Shown in pieces: positions 15,976-26,498 of a stretch of 36,620 nt of DNA; position 1 is the stretch's first letter; each line of letters begins with the position of its first letter. This DNA is from Acidobacteriota bacterium (GTDB taxonomy: Bacteria > Acidobacteriota > Vicinamibacteria > Marinacidobacterales > Marinacidobacteraceae). The position numbers and the translations under genes were made by a program. The stretch covers positions 1-36,620 of the forward strand of contig JAJDVI010000095.1 in the NCBI GenBank assembly GCA_022826195.1, in the 5' to 3' direction. The notes beneath the pieces are model-generated. The model was not told where the DNA came from, made no database searches, and saw only the letters and a program-made list of their open reading frames with translations.

Positions 15976-16895
15976 CACTGCGGCTTGTGCGGCGTCCGCT
16001 GGGCGCCGTCGTCCTCAGCCTCGCCGTCCAGGGCGCCGCCTTCGGCCAGGAGACGCCGCTGCCGGAACTGACCGGCCGGGTCGTGGACCAGGCGGACCTC
16101 CTCTCTCCGGAGGAAGAGAACCAGTTGGAGGCGTTCCTCGCCCGTCTCGAAGCCGAGACCTCGGTCCAGCTCGTCGTGGTCAGCGTTCCGCGGATCGAAG
16201 GCGCGATCGAGGACTACAGCCTGCGCCTCGCGGAGGCGTGGCAGATCGGCCAGTCCGAGACCGACAATGGCGCGCTCGTGGTGGTCTCGCAGGAGGACCG
16301 CCGCGTCCGGATCGAGGTCGGGTACGGCCTCGAGGCGGTGATTCCCGACGGTCTCGCGGGGCGCATCATCCGTGACGAACTGGCGCCGCGGTTCGCGGCC
16401 GGAGATTTCGCAGGCGGATTCGGCGCCACCGCGGCCGCCGTCGCCCAGGCGGCGCGGGGCGAATACCAGGGAGCCGGCGCCGGAACGAACCCGGCCGGAC
16501 GAGGCCGGCCGGCGCGGCGCGGGGTTTCGACCCTGGTTCTGGTCGGCGCCCTCCTGCTGCTCCAGTTGCTGGGCTACATCGGAAACGCCTTTCATCCGGC
16601 CGGCGCCGCGGCCGCCGGGGGCGGCATCGCGGCGCTGCTCGGCTTCTTGATGATCGGCGTCGGCTCGCTCTTCTGGCTGGTGCCGCTCGGCCTCCTTTCC
16701 GGCTTCGGCGCCACGGCCTTCACCAGGGCGACGGCCGGCAGCCGCAGCGGCTGGGGCTACGCGGGAATCCCCGGCGGCGGCGGCATGCTCTGGGGTTCTC
16801 CGGGGTTCCGCGGCGGTGGTTTCGGGGGTGGTCTCGGCGGCTTCGTCGGCGGCGGCGGCGGTTTCGGCGGGGGCGGCGCCAGCGGGAGCTGGTGA
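15972..16895 (+). CDS. TPM domain (YgcG-like) membrane protein
   Basis: The 307-residue protein has a signal peptide (1-25, ending AAFGQ), a TPM domain at about 30-165 (GRVVDQADLLSPEEENQL, QLVVVSVP, NGALVVVSQEDRRVRIEVGYGLE, IPDGLAGRII), two membrane segments around 180-240, and a glycine-rich C-terminal tail made of GGGFGG-type repeats. This matches the YgcG family that is paired with LemA in many bacteria. TPM domains have been linked to photosystem repair phosphatase activity in plants, but the bacterial role is unsettled. The TTG start overlaps the LemA stop by four bases, so the pair is translationally coupled. No better start preserves the signal peptide. Confidence 0.9.
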   Translation: MTLRLVRRPLGAVVLSLAVQGAAFGQETPLPELTGRVVDQADLLSPEEENQLEAFLARLEAETSVQLVVVSVPRIEGAIEDYSLRLAEAWQIGQSETDNGALVVVSQEDRRVRIEVGYGLEAVIPDGLAGRIIRDELAPRFAAGDFAGGFGATAAAVAQAARGEYQGAGAGTNPAGRGRPARRGVSTLVLVGALLLLQLLGYIGNAFHPAGAAAAGGGIAALLGFLMIGVGSLFWLVPLGLLSGFGATAFTRATAGSRSGWGYAGIPGGGGMLWGSPGFRGGGFGGGLGGFVGGGGGFGGGGASGSW

Positions 16896-16923
16896 TGCGG
16901 GAAGGACTCCCTCCGGCGTGACC

Positions 16924-17376
16924 ATGCGCGTTCCGAAGCCCCTCCGTTCCCACCTGTCCGAGGAGGATCTCGACCGGATCGCGAACGCGATCTCCGAAGC
17001 TGAACGGGAGACCTCCGGGGAACTGCGGGTCCACGTGGTGGCGCGCCTCCTGCCGCTCGAGAACGCCCGCAAGCGGGCGGTGCGCGAGTTCTTCCGGCTG
17101 GGGGTGGACCGGACGAAGGACGGGTCCGGCGTCCTGTTGTTCCTGGCGGTCCGGTCCCACCGGTTCGAGATCGTGGCGGACCAGGCGATCAACGAAATGG
17201 TCGGCGAGGAAGCCTGGAACGGGATCGCGCTTGAAATCACGAACCACATCCGCGAAAACGGCATCGGAGACGGGCTCGAGCACGGGGTTCGCCGCATCGG
17301 AGGCTTCCTTTCCGAGCACTTTCCCATCCAGCCCGACGACGTGAACGAGCTTCCGGACGAAGTCACATTTGGCTGA
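16924..17376 (+). CDS. soluble TPM domain protein
   Basis: The 150-residue protein is a second, shorter TPM-domain protein without a signal peptide or membrane segment. Family features are LSEEDLDRIANAISEAERETSGELRVHV (split here as SEAERETSGELRVHVV around residues 23-38), DGSGVLLFLAVRSHRFEIVAD and the EEAWNGIALEI helix. It follows the membrane TPM gene by 28 bases and completes a LemA-TPM-TPM trio. The ATG at 16924 is chosen by domain start; an in-frame GTG at 16918 has AAGGA about 11 bases upstream and is an alternative. It is probably cytoplasmic, in contrast to its exported neighbour. Confidence 0.85.
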   Translation: MRVPKPLRSHLSEEDLDRIANAISEAERETSGELRVHVVARLLPLENARKRAVREFFRLGVDRTKDGSGVLLFLAVRSHRFEIVADQAINEMVGEEAWNGIALEITNHIRENGIGDGLEHGVRRIGGFLSEHFPIQPDDVNELPDEVTFG

Positions 17377-17590
17377 CTCGAATATAACAAGAAGCGACTA
17401 ATATTTTTGTGCTCCGTCCGTCGTATTTAATGAGCCTTATGTCAATGACTTGTGAGGATGTTGACAACGTGCCACGCAGTAATTCGCCCGGCGTGCTAGG
17501 CTCATGGCGCGTTCCGGCGCCTGCCGGGACGTACTCTCCGGGTTCCGGCTCCGGTCGGCTCCCGACTGCATTCGAGGGAGAAGAGCTCCG
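17377..17590 (+). promoter_or_regulatory. AT-rich leader and promoter region of lon
   Basis: The first 90 or so bases (17380-17470) are strikingly AT-rich for this genome (for example CTAATATTTTTGTG and GTATTTAATGAG). TTGACA at 17461-17466 is a perfect -35 hexamer but has no good -10 at the usual distance; TGCTAGGCT at 17494-17502 looks like an extended -10 on its own. No CIRCE (HrcA) or HAIR (HspR) heat-shock operator was found. The AGGGAG ribosome site of lon lies at the end of the region, ten bases before its ATG. Confidence 0.4.
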
Positions 17591-20058
<2,468 letters not shown>

Positions 20059-20062
<4 letters not shown>

Positions 20063-20245
20063 CAGCCTGTGGTGGAACTGGCGTGAGCACCAAGAACGGC
20101 GAGGCGCCCGGCTGACAAGGCGCGTGAGGGAGGAATACCGAGTGTATTTCGACCGAAACGCAACGCAGAGCGCCTCGCAGAGGCGCGGTTCAGCCGGGAT
20201 GCGTCGCCGTTCGACTGCCGCGCGAGTTCCACCACAGGCTGCTAG
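20059..20245. mobile_element. MITE-like or structured inverted-repeat element
   Basis: Perfect 21-base inverted repeats (CTAGCAGCCTGTGG... at 20059-20079 and its complement at 20225-20245) enclose a 145-base core with no gene. Inside lie an imperfect inverted pair (20094-20115 with 20190-20212), a hairpin at 20132-20150 with a 7-base stem around AATAC/GTATT, and a hairpin at 20170-20186 (GCGCCT/AGGCGC). The ends look like those of a small non-autonomous transposable element, but the nested folding would also suit a structured RNA or a bidirectional terminator. The left arm includes the lon stop codon. No target-site duplication is evident and only one copy is in the window. Confidence 0.6.
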
Positions 20246-20287
20246 CGTCGCCCCGGTGGCGAGCCCGGAATCCGGGGCTTTCGCCTC

Positions 20288-21193
20288 TTGAAGTACCGCG
20301 ACTACTACGCCGTCCTGGGAGTCGGGAAGCAGGCCGATGCGCAGGCGATCAAGCAGGCCTACCGGCGCCTCGCGCGCAAACACCACCCCGACCTGAATCC
20401 GGGCGACCAGCAGGCCGCGGAGCGCTTCAAGGAGATCGGGGAGGCCTACGAGGTCCTCTCCGACCCGGACCGGCGCCGCCGGTACGACCAGCTGGGGCCG
20501 GATTGGGCCCGGCAGGTCCGGAGCGCCCGCCCCGGGACGGCGGGCGGGGCACAGCCCGACCCGCGCGCCTTCGGCGACTTTTCCAGTTTCTTCCTCCACC
20601 TGTTCGGGCCGGACTCCCCGTTCGGCCCCCTCGAGGGGAGAACGCGGCGCGCGCCGGGATGGCCGCCTTCCGGCCGCTATCGGCCGCCGGGCCCGCCGGC
20701 AGACGCGCCCGCGCGGACCGGCGTCGTGGAGATCAGCCTCGAGGAGGCGTACTGCGGCGCGATCCGGCAACTCCACACCAGCCGGACCGATTCCTACCGG
20801 GTGCGGATTCCCCCCGGGGTCCGGGACGGCGCCCGGCTGAAGGTGCGGACGCCGGACGGCGACGCGATGCTCGCCGTCCGGATCGCCAGCCACCCGCGGT
20901 TCCGGCGCGAGGGGGACAACCTCGAGGTCGAAGTCCCGGTCCGCTTCGCCGAAGCGGCGCTCGGCGGGGAGATCGAGGTCCCGACGCTCGGGGATCCCGT
21001 CCGGATCCGCATTCCGGCGGGAATCTCCGGCGGCGCCGCGCTCCGCGTTCCCGGGCGGGGCATGCCCCGTCCCGGCGGGGGTCAAGGCGATCTGGTGGTT
21101 CGGGTCCGGATCACGGTGCCCAGGGACCTCACGCCGGAACAGCAGGACTTCGTCCGCCGCTTCGAAGCCAGCGACAGTTCCTCAGAGGAGTAG
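20288..21193 (+). CDS. DnaJ-class co-chaperone (CbpA-like, no zinc finger)
   Basis: The 301-residue protein has an N-terminal J domain (about 5-70) with HPD at residues 33-35 ([10 protein letters not shown]), which stimulates DnaK ATPase, then a linker rich in Gly, Pro and Arg. The C-terminal substrate-binding beta domains start near 145 ([54 protein letters not shown]). The cysteine-rich zinc finger of true DnaJ is absent, so this is a CbpA/type II form. The TTG start at 20288 begins the J domain exactly; no strong ribosome site precedes it. TGCTAGCGT at 20240-20248, formed at the edge of the inverted-repeat element, could serve as an extended -10. Its last 12 bases overlap the end of the convergent tsaC gene. 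Confidence 0.92.
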   Translation: MKYRDYYAVLGVGKQADAQAIKQAYRRLARKHHPDLNPGDQQAAERFKEIGEAYEVLSDPDRRRRYDQLGPDWARQVRSARPGTAGGAQPDPRAFGDFSSFFLHLFGPDSPFGPLEGRTRRAPGWPPSGRYRPPGPPADAPARTGVVEISLEEAYCGAIRQLHTSRTDSYRVRIPPGVRDGARLKVRTPDGDAMLAVRIASHPRFRREGDNLEVEVPVRFAEAALGGEIEVPTLGDPVRIRIPAGISGGAALRVPGRGMPRPGGGQGDLVVRVRITVPRDLTPEQQDFVRRFEASDSSSEE

Positions 21194-21805
21194 GCCAGGG
21201 TCAAGCGTCCCCCGCAGAACCCGCGGCGACCCGCCCGTCACGTCCACGATCACCGAGGGTTCCCCTCCCGGCGTCCGGCCCCCGTCCAGGATTCGCAGGC
21301 GCTTGGCGCCCCGCCCGGCGAAGGCATCGCGCACTTCGGCGGCGGTGGTGAGCGGGGGAGCGCCGGTCGGATTCGCGCTGGTCGAGATCACCGGATGGCC
21401 GAGGGCCGCGGCGAGCGCCCGGGCCAGCGGATGGGAACTCACCCGAACCGCCACGTTGCCCCCGCCCGCGCCGCGGAGGGGCAGCACCAGAGTCACCGGA
21501 CCCGGCCAACACTGGTCCGCGAGGGCCGCCGCCGGTTCGGGAAGGAGGCAGAACGCCTCGACCTGGGCCCGGCTGACGGCGATCCAGGGAAGCCGGCGGT
21601 CTCCCGGACGACCCTTGAGCCGGAACACCTCGGCCACCGCCTCGGGCGAGCGCGGGTCCGCCCCCAGGGCGTAGAAGGTCTCGGTCGGAAAGGCCACCAC
21701 GGCTCCGGACCGCAGTTCCGCGGCCATCCGGCGCACTCCGGCCCCTTGCTCTTCGGACAGGGAGTCGAGGAAGCGCAATTCCCCACCGCCGCTGCCCGAA
21801 GCCAT
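21182..21805 (-). CDS. tsaC: L-threonylcarbamoyladenylate synthase (TsaC/YrdC, short form)
   Basis: The 207-residue protein makes threonylcarbamoyl-AMP from threonine, bicarbonate and ATP, the first step of the t6A modification at position 37 of ANN-decoding tRNAs. It has the Sua5/YciO/YrdC fold: [13 protein letters not shown] (39-51), [14 protein letters not shown] with the KxR motif (Lys64, Arg66), [23 protein letters not shown] and [11 protein letters not shown] with SxN. There is no C-terminal Sua5 domain, so it is the short form. The ATG at 21805 follows the xerD stop by eight bases, making it the third gene of a murJ-xerD-tsaC operon. Its 3' end overlaps the convergent dnaJ-like gene by 12 bases. 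Confidence 0.92.
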   Translation of the reverse strand: MASGSGGGELRFLDSLSEEQGAGVRRMAAELRSGAVVAFPTETFYALGADPRSPEAVAEVFRLKGRPGDRRLPWIAVSRAQVEAFCLLPEPAAALADQCWPGPVTLVLPLRGAGGGNVAVRVSSHPLARALAAALGHPVISTSANPTGAPPLTTAAEVRDAFAGRGAKRLRILDGGRTPGGEPSVIVDVTGGSPRVLRGTLDPGLLL

Positions 21806-21813
21806 CCCGCGGC

Positions 21814-22773
21814 TCAGGAACCGCCCCGCCGGGCGCGCGGGTGGTGCTGGTCGTACACCCGGCGCAGCCGCTCCTCGGTAACGTGGGTATAGATCTGGGT
21901 GGTCGAGATCGAGGCGTGGCCGAGCATCTGCTGCAGGCTTCGGAGGTCCGCGCCGCGCTCGAGCAGGTGCGTCGCGAACGAATGCCGCAGGACGTGGGGC
22001 GAGAAGCGGCGGGGGATCCCCGCCTGCTCTCCGCGGGTCCGGACGATCTGCCAGAACCGCTGACGGGTCATGGCGCCTCCCCGAATGGTGACGAACAGCC
22101 ACGACGAACCGGCCCTCGGTCCGCCCTCTCCCACAATCCGCGGGCGGCCTTCCGCCATCCACACCTCCAGGGTCGCCGCCGCGGCGTCGCCGTAGGGGAC
22201 GATGCGCTCCTTGTCCCCCTTGCCGATCACGGTGACGTAGCCCGGCGTATCGTCGCGGGCCGCCACCACGTCCGTGGTCCTGAGACCCACGAGTTCGGAC
22301 ACCCGGAGGCCGGTGGCGTAGAGCATCTCGAGCATCGCCCGGTCGCGGAGTCCGAGCGGCGAGTCGTCGGGCGCGGCGAGCAGCCGCTCGACCTCGTCCG
22401 GTGACAGGTAGCGGGGGAGCCCCGGGAGGGCTCGCGCCACCGTGATCCCCTCGGTGGGGTCCCGCTCGATGAGCCCTTCCGCCTGCCAGAAGGCGAAGGC
22501 GCCGCGGATCGCGGAGGTGATCCGCTGGATCGAGCGGAACGCGAGGCCGCGGCGGTGGAGGTGCGTCAGGAAGCGCTGCAGGTCTCCGGTGTCGAGGTCG
22601 GCGAGCGGCCGCTTCCCGCTGAACTCGTCCAGCTTGCCGAGATCGCGGCGGTAGGCGTCGAGCGTGTTCGCCGAGAGGCGGCGCTCCACCCGGAGATGGT
22701 CCAGGAACTCTTCCGCCCGCGGGTCCGGATCCCGGCGGAGCGTCCGTCCCGGTCTCGCGGCGGCGCCGCTCAT
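21814..22773 (-). CDS. xerD: site-specific tyrosine recombinase XerD
   Basis: The 319-residue protein is the chromosome-dimer resolution recombinase acting at dif with XerC and FtsK. A SAM-like N-terminal core-binding domain (about 20-105; VERRLSANTLDAYRRDL) precedes the catalytic domain. The active-site set is complete: Arg157 (YATGLRVSEL), Lys185 (IGKGDKER), His260 and Arg263 (SPHVLRHSFATHLL), His286 (LGHASISTTQ) and Tyr295 (QIYTHV). The ending QHHPRA is typical of XerD rather than XerC. The ATG at 22773 overlaps the murJ stop as ATGA. An earlier in-frame start would add an unconserved Arg-rich stretch. This looks like a housekeeping recombinase, not an integrase of a mobile element. Confidence 0.93.
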   Translation of the reverse strand: MSGAAARPGRTLRRDPDPRAEEFLDHLRVERRLSANTLDAYRRDLGKLDEFSGKRPLADLDTGDLQRFLTHLHRRGLAFRSIQRITSAIRGAFAFWQAEGLIERDPTEGITVARALPGLPRYLSPDEVERLLAAPDDSPLGLRDRAMLEMLYATGLRVSELVGLRTTDVVAARDDTPGYVTVIGKGDKERIVPYGDAAAATLEVWMAEGRPRIVGEGGPRAGSSWLFVTIRGGAMTRQRFWQIVRTRGEQAGIPRRFSPHVLRHSFATHLLERGADLRSLQQMLGHASISTTQIYTHVTEERLRRVYDQHHPRARRGGS

Positions 22774-24491
22774 CCGCGCGGGCCTCCGGGCCGCCCGCCC
22801 CCGAAGCCGAACCGCTGTCCCAGCGCGACCAGCGCATCCCGGATCGCGTCCCACTCGCGCGGCGCCAACAACCTCGCGGCGAACCCGAAGACCAGTCCTC
22901 CCGCAGCGGTGGCGAGCAGGGTGGTCGCCGCACCCGCCGAGGCGCCCGGACCGAGGCGCTCACCGGCGAACTGCACGAGCAGCCACGCCGAACCGCCGGT
23001 GGCGGCCGCCACCGGCAGCGCGCGGAGGCCGGCTCCGGCAACTTCTCCGAAGAGCGCTCGCGCGTGCGATCGTCCGGATGCGTCCGATCCCAGTCTCCCG
23101 GCCAGCAGCGACGCGAGCAGCCCGGCGGAGAACCACGCCACGCAGACGGTCGCGAGCGGCAGTCCCAGATGGCCGAACCCCGCGACAACCACGAAACTCC
23201 GGGTCGCGATCCAGGTCACCACCGTACCGATGGCCGCGACCAGGAGCGGCGGGCGGGTGCTTCCGAGCGCGAAGAAGGCGTCGGAGAGGAGCTTGGTCGC
23301 CCCGAAGGCGGGAAGCCCCAGCGCGAAGATGGAGAGGACGACGGACACCTGCCGGGCGTCTTCGGAGCTGAAGGCGCCCCGCTGGTAGATGAGCGCGACG
23401 AACGGCGCGGCGATCCCGATCAGACCCGCCGCGGCGGCCAGCGTCAGCAGCAGCATGAGCCGGCCGGACTGCCCGAGCACCCGGCCGAATCCCTCCCGGT
23501 CGTCCCGGCCGGCGGCCCGGGTGAGCGCCGGAAGCGTCGCGCTCGACAGGGCGACTCCGATCAGCCCCGACGGAAGCTGCACGAGCCGGTAGGCCATCGT
23601 GAACCAGGCGAGCCACGAGGTTCCCGCGGAGGCGAAGTGCCTCGAGATGATGACGTTGATCTGCAGCGTCCCGGCAGCCGCGGCCGCCGGCGCGAAGAGG
23701 CGGCACACCCGGCGAAAGGCCGGATCGGAGACCGTCTCCCGCATCCCTCCGGGGGGAACCGGGCGGTAGCCGTCCCGGCGGAACCAGCGCCACTGCACGA
23801 GCAGTTGGACGAGTCCCCCGAGCGGCACCCCGAACGCGAGTCCCGCCATCGGATGGAGCCCCAGCCGGGGAGCGGCGAGGAATCCCAGCGCCGCGAAGAC
23901 AATCGTGGTGACGTTGAAGAACGACGACGCCACCGCCGGCAGGAAGAAGGAGTTCCGGGCCTGCAGGCCGCCCATGAAGAGCGACGCGAGCGACGCGCAG
24001 GCAATGAACGGGAACATGATCCGGGTCAGCCAGACGGCCAGTTCCCGCGGCGTCTCGACACCGAAGCGGAGGGGCTCGGGAAGCGGCGTGTCGAAGGCGC
24101 CCCGCGAGAACACGAGATCCACCAGTTGCGGCGCGAACACCACGCCGGCGACGGTGACGAGGAGGCTCACCGGGAGCAGGACCCGGAGGACCCGCCCCAG
24201 GAGCCGGTGGGCGGCTTCCTTTCCGTCACCCTGATCCACGGCCGCGAAGGTCGCGACGAACGCCTTGGAGAGCGCGCCCTCGGCGAGCATCTCCCGGAGC
24301 GTGTTGGGGAAGGTATAGGCCGCGTAGAAGGCGTCGAGCAGCGGTGTCGGGAACAGGAAGGCGAGCGTCTGCTCCCGCACCAGGCCGGTCAGACGGGAGA
24401 ACACGACCCCGAGACTCACGGAGCCCGCGCGGCGCGCCAGGTAGCGCTCGTCGCCGGAGCCGGACGGAGGCGGGTTGCCGTCAGGTGGCAC
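22770..24491 (-). CDS. murJ: lipid II flippase MurJ (MviN family)
   Basis: The 573-residue polytopic membrane protein belongs to the MOP superfamily and moves lipid II across the inner membrane for peptidoglycan assembly. Family hallmarks appear near the N-terminus: SLGVVFSRLTGLVREQTLA, LDAFYAAYTFPNTLREMLAEGALSKAFVATF, and later WLTRIMFPFIACASLASLFMGGLQARNSFFLPA and LPSGLIGVALSSATLPALTR. About 14 hydrophobic segments are visible. The protein is a little longer than usual because of an N-terminal polar leader of about 20 residues and a Gly/Pro-rich tail. The GTG at 24491 is the most plausible start, but no ribosome site is clear and the start could lie further in. It is the first gene of the murJ-xerD-tsaC operon and diverges from an outer-membrane barrel gene. 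Confidence 0.92.
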   Translation of the reverse strand: MPPDGNPPPSGSGDERYLARRAGSVSLGVVFSRLTGLVREQTLAFLFPTPLLDAFYAAYTFPNTLREMLAEGALSKAFVATFAAVDQGDGKEAAHRLLGRVLRVLLPVSLLVTVAGVVFAPQLVDLVFSRGAFDTPLPEPLRFGVETPRELAVWLTRIMFPFIACASLASLFMGGLQARNSFFLPAVASSFFNVTTIVFAALGFLAAPRLGLHPMAGLAFGVPLGGLVQLLVQWRWFRRDGYRPVPPGGMRETVSDPAFRRVCRLFAPAAAAAGTLQINVIISRHFASAGTSWLAWFTMAYRLVQLPSGLIGVALSSATLPALTRAAGRDDREGFGRVLGQSGRLMLLLTLAAAAGLIGIAAPFVALIYQRGAFSSEDARQVSVVLSIFALGLPAFGATKLLSDAFFALGSTRPPLLVAAIGTVVTWIATRSFVVVAGFGHLGLPLATVCVAWFSAGLLASLLAGRLGSDASGRSHARALFGEVAGAGLRALPVAAATGGSAWLLVQFAGERLGPGASAGAATTLLATAAGGLVFGFAARLLAPREWDAIRDALVALGQRFGFGGGRPGGPRG

Positions 24492-24514
24492 GGGAACAGA
24501 GTAGCGGAGGGGGA

Positions 24515-24582
24515 TTGGAACGCCGGTCTCCAGACCGGCACGCGCGGCGCTCCGCGCCGCGCACGGCGCGACCCCACCCAGC
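24515..24582 (+). repeat. dispersed palindromic repeat, full copy
   Basis: TTGGAACG is followed by the perfect palindrome GCCGGTCTCCAGACCGGC (24522-24539), a second hairpin GCGCGGCGC-TCC-GCGCCGCGC, and ACGGCGCGACCCCACC. It sits between the divergent murJ and barrel genes, where it could affect both promoters. Confidence 0.75.
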
Positions 24583-24644
24583 TCACGGCGTTTACGGCCG
24601 GAACCGCTCCCGGACCGCTCGCGTGGAGTAGCATTCGTCGCGAT

Positions 24645-25340
24645 TTGAACGCGCCGGCAGACCTTCCCCCGCCGGTCGCGAGGACCGGCCGGTTCGCGGC
24701 GCTGCTCCTCGCGGCCTTCGCCTTCGTACCGCTCACGGCGACCCCGGCGGCGGCGCAGGACCACAAGTTCCGGCTCTTCGCCGGGGCCGGGCTCCAGTTC
24801 TTCGCGCGTCCCGAGTTGAGTCCCGGGCGAGGCGCGGGACTCGGAGGCGCGGCGTCGTTTCGCGCCACGGAGAACATCTCCATCGCCACCGGGCTCTTTT
24901 TCGGGCGCTCCAACCGGCGCTACACGGCCACCAACGAGGCGGTGGAAGACGTCATTGCGGAGCCGGCCTACCAGTTCCGAACGAACCGGTACCACCTGGA
25001 CGGGTCGGTCGTGTACCACCTCGGACGGCGCCAGCCCTTCCAGATGTACTTCGCCGCCGGCGGCGGGATCGTGCGGCGGGACGAGCTGCGCGAAGACTTC
25101 ATCTACGAGACGACCGATCCCGGAGACGATCAGTCGGGGTCCTTCGGGATCCGGGTTCCGGTCGGAAACGAAGTCACGCTCGAACACACCACCTACGTGC
25201 CCACCGCCCACCTTGCGGTCGGCTTCGAGGTCTATGTCTTTTCCTACCTGTCAGCGCGCGCGGAATACCGCATCTGGTCCTCGAAGGACTTCTCATTCCG
25301 CACGCAACAGGCGATGATCGGGGTCAACTACTACAAGTAG
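24645..25340 (+). CDS. predicted outer-membrane beta-barrel protein
   Basis: The 231-residue protein has a signal peptide (about 1-38, ending PAAAQ) and then a small barrel of alternating strands: FRLFAGAGLQFF, AGLGGAASFRATENISIATGLFFGRS, YHLDGSVVYHLG, FQMYFAAGGGIVRRDEL, TAHLAVGFEVYVFSYLSARAEYRIW and a final QQAMIGVNYYK. The aromatic-rich ending and Gly-rich turns fit the OmpA/OmpW-like barrel class, but no named family can be assigned. The TTG at 24645 was chosen as the first codon that preserves the signal peptide; no clear ribosome site supports it, so it is uncertain. TAGCAT at 24629-24634 could be a -10 for an almost leaderless message. Confidence 0.75.
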   Translation: MNAPADLPPPVARTGRFAALLLAAFAFVPLTATPAAAQDHKFRLFAGAGLQFFARPELSPGRGAGLGGAASFRATENISIATGLFFGRSNRRYTATNEAVEDVIAEPAYQFRTNRYHLDGSVVYHLGRRQPFQMYFAAGGGIVRRDELREDFIYETTDPGDDQSGSFGIRVPVGNEVTLEHTTYVPTAHLAVGFEVYVFSYLSARAEYRIWSSKDFSFRTQQAMIGVNYYK

Positions 25341-25366
25341 CCGCACTCGGATAGCGGACACCTCAC

Positions 25367-25906
25367 TTGGCCGGAAAGTCGGATCAGCGCCGGCCGGTCC
25401 TTCCGGTGGCCGTGCCGGCCGGCCTGCTCTTCGGTTTCTGGGTGGCGCTTTCGGGAAAACTGGACGCATTCCATCTCTCGCTCGGCCTGATCACCGCGGT
25501 CGCGGTCACGCTTGCGACCCGCAGGCTCTACCGGGCGCCGCCGCAGCCAATGCCGGAGAACGAGTTCGCACGCGCCCCGCTCCGGTGGCGCCACTTCCTC
25601 ATCTACTCGGTCTGGCTGGTCTGGCAGATCTTCCGGTCGGCGATCCAGGTCGCGAAACTGGTCCTGCATCCCCGGCTCCCCATCGCTCCCCGAATGGTGC
25701 GGATCGCCGATGATCTGCCCCACCCCATCGCCCGTCTGACCCTCGCCCACTCCATAACCCTGACCCCCGGCACCGTGACGGTCGACTGCGACGACGAAGG
25801 GATGGTGGTTCACGCCATCGACCCGGAGGCCGCCGCGGCCCTCGGCGGCGACGGCGGACCGATGGCCGGCCGGGTGCGGGCGGTCTTCGGCGCCCGGACA
25901 CGCTGA
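25367..25906 (+). CDS. mrpE: cation/proton antiporter subunit MrpE
   Basis: The 179-residue protein is the MrpE/MnhE subunit of a multisubunit Mrp-type antiporter, which exchanges Na+ or another cation for protons. Two or three N-terminal membrane segments (about 12-50) are followed by the conserved region RWRHFLIYSVWLVWQIFRSAIQVAKLVLHPRLP and the cytoplasmic domain with ITLTPGTVTVDCDDEGMVVHAID, the family signature. It opens a ten-gene run. The TTG start has only a weak ribosome site. The stop overlaps the next ATG by one base. The gap of 26 bases after the barrel gene leaves little room for a promoter, so the operon could be read from further upstream. Confidence 0.9.
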   Translation: MAGKSDQRRPVLPVAVPAGLLFGFWVALSGKLDAFHLSLGLITAVAVTLATRRLYRAPPQPMPENEFARAPLRWRHFLIYSVWLVWQIFRSAIQVAKLVLHPRLPIAPRMVRIADDLPHPIARLTLAHSITLTPGTVTVDCDDEGMVVHAIDPEAAAALGGDGGPMAGRVRAVFGARTR

Positions 25907-26169
25907 TGTCCACGCTGCTGACCGCGGTCGCGGCCGTCCTCTTCATCGCGATCGGAGGTTCCCTCTTCCGCGTCATTCGCGGCCCGACGCTCTGGGACCG
26001 GCTCTCGGGGGTCGCACTGATCGGGACGAAGACCCTGATCCTTCTCGTCGTCGCCGGCGAACTCTCGGGACAGCCCGAGATGTTCACCGACATCGCCCTC
26101 GCCTACGCCACCATCGGGTTCCTGGGCGCCCTCGTCATCGCCAAGTACTTCGAGGGCTCGACTTCGTAG
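25906..26169 (+). CDS. mrpF: cation/proton antiporter subunit MrpF
   Basis: The 87-residue membrane protein is the MrpF/MnhF subunit. It has three membrane segments, with the family core LFRVIRGPTLWDRLSGVALIGTKTLILLVV, of which GPTLWDRL is the most diagnostic part, and a third segment TDIALAYATIGFLGALVIAKYFEG. The ATG overlaps the mrpE stop (TGATG) and its own stop overlaps the mrpG GTG, so the three subunits are translationally coupled. Its length is normal for the family. Confidence 0.92.
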   Translation: MSTLLTAVAAVLFIAIGGSLFRVIRGPTLWDRLSGVALIGTKTLILLVVAGELSGQPEMFTDIALAYATIGFLGALVIAKYFEGSTS

Positions 26170-26498
26170 TGGTTGCCGCCACCCTGACCGAGGGGATCGC
26201 GGTCCTCCTGCTCGCCGCCGGGCTCTTCTTCATCCTGGCCGCCGTGATCGGGATCCTCCGCCTTCCGGACTTCTTCACCCGTCTCCACGCCATGGGAAAG
26301 TGCGACACCGCCGGGCTGTCACTCAGCCTGCTCGGGCTCGCGCTGCTCGCCGACGACCCGGCGGTGACGGTCAAGCTGGTTCTGGTCCTGGCCCTGGTCG
26401 CGCTCGCCAACCCGACGGCAACGCACGCCCTGGCCCGGGCGGCGTCGAGGGCCGGGGTGAAGGTCTGGCGGCCCGGCGAGCCGGCGGGAGAACGATGA
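26169..26498 (+). CDS. mrpG: cation/proton antiporter subunit MrpG
   Basis: The 109-residue protein is the MrpG/MnhG subunit with three membrane segments. The signature is LRLPDFFTRLHAMGKCDTAGLSLSLLGL, centred on DFFTRLHA, followed by KLVLVLALVALANPTATHALARAA. The GTG start at 26169 overlaps the mrpF stop by one base. In the archaeal Mbh hydrogenase the equivalent subunit is MbhC, and the gene order from here onward follows the Mbh module. Confidence 0.92.
   Translation: MVAATLTEGIAVLLLAAGLFFILAAVIGILRLPDFFTRLHAMGKCDTAGLSLSLLGLALLADDPAVTVKLVLVLALVALANPTATHALARAASRAGVKVWRPGEPAGER

Noticed and set aside
12034..15978. Open frame of 1314 codons on the minus strand across the PBP and LemA genes
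   Set aside because: It is antisense to genes with intact catalytic motifs, has low-complexity Arg, Gly and Pro-rich content and no recognisable domain. Long stop-free antisense frames are expected at this GC content.
21814..22773. Integrase of a prophage or genomic island
   Set aside because: Length, QHHPRA ending and operon with murJ and tsaC mark a housekeeping XerD; there are no phage genes or attachment repeats nearby.
23064..24644. Long upstream extension of the barrel gene at 24645
   Set aside because: It is antisense to murJ, and the signal peptide begins at about 24645.
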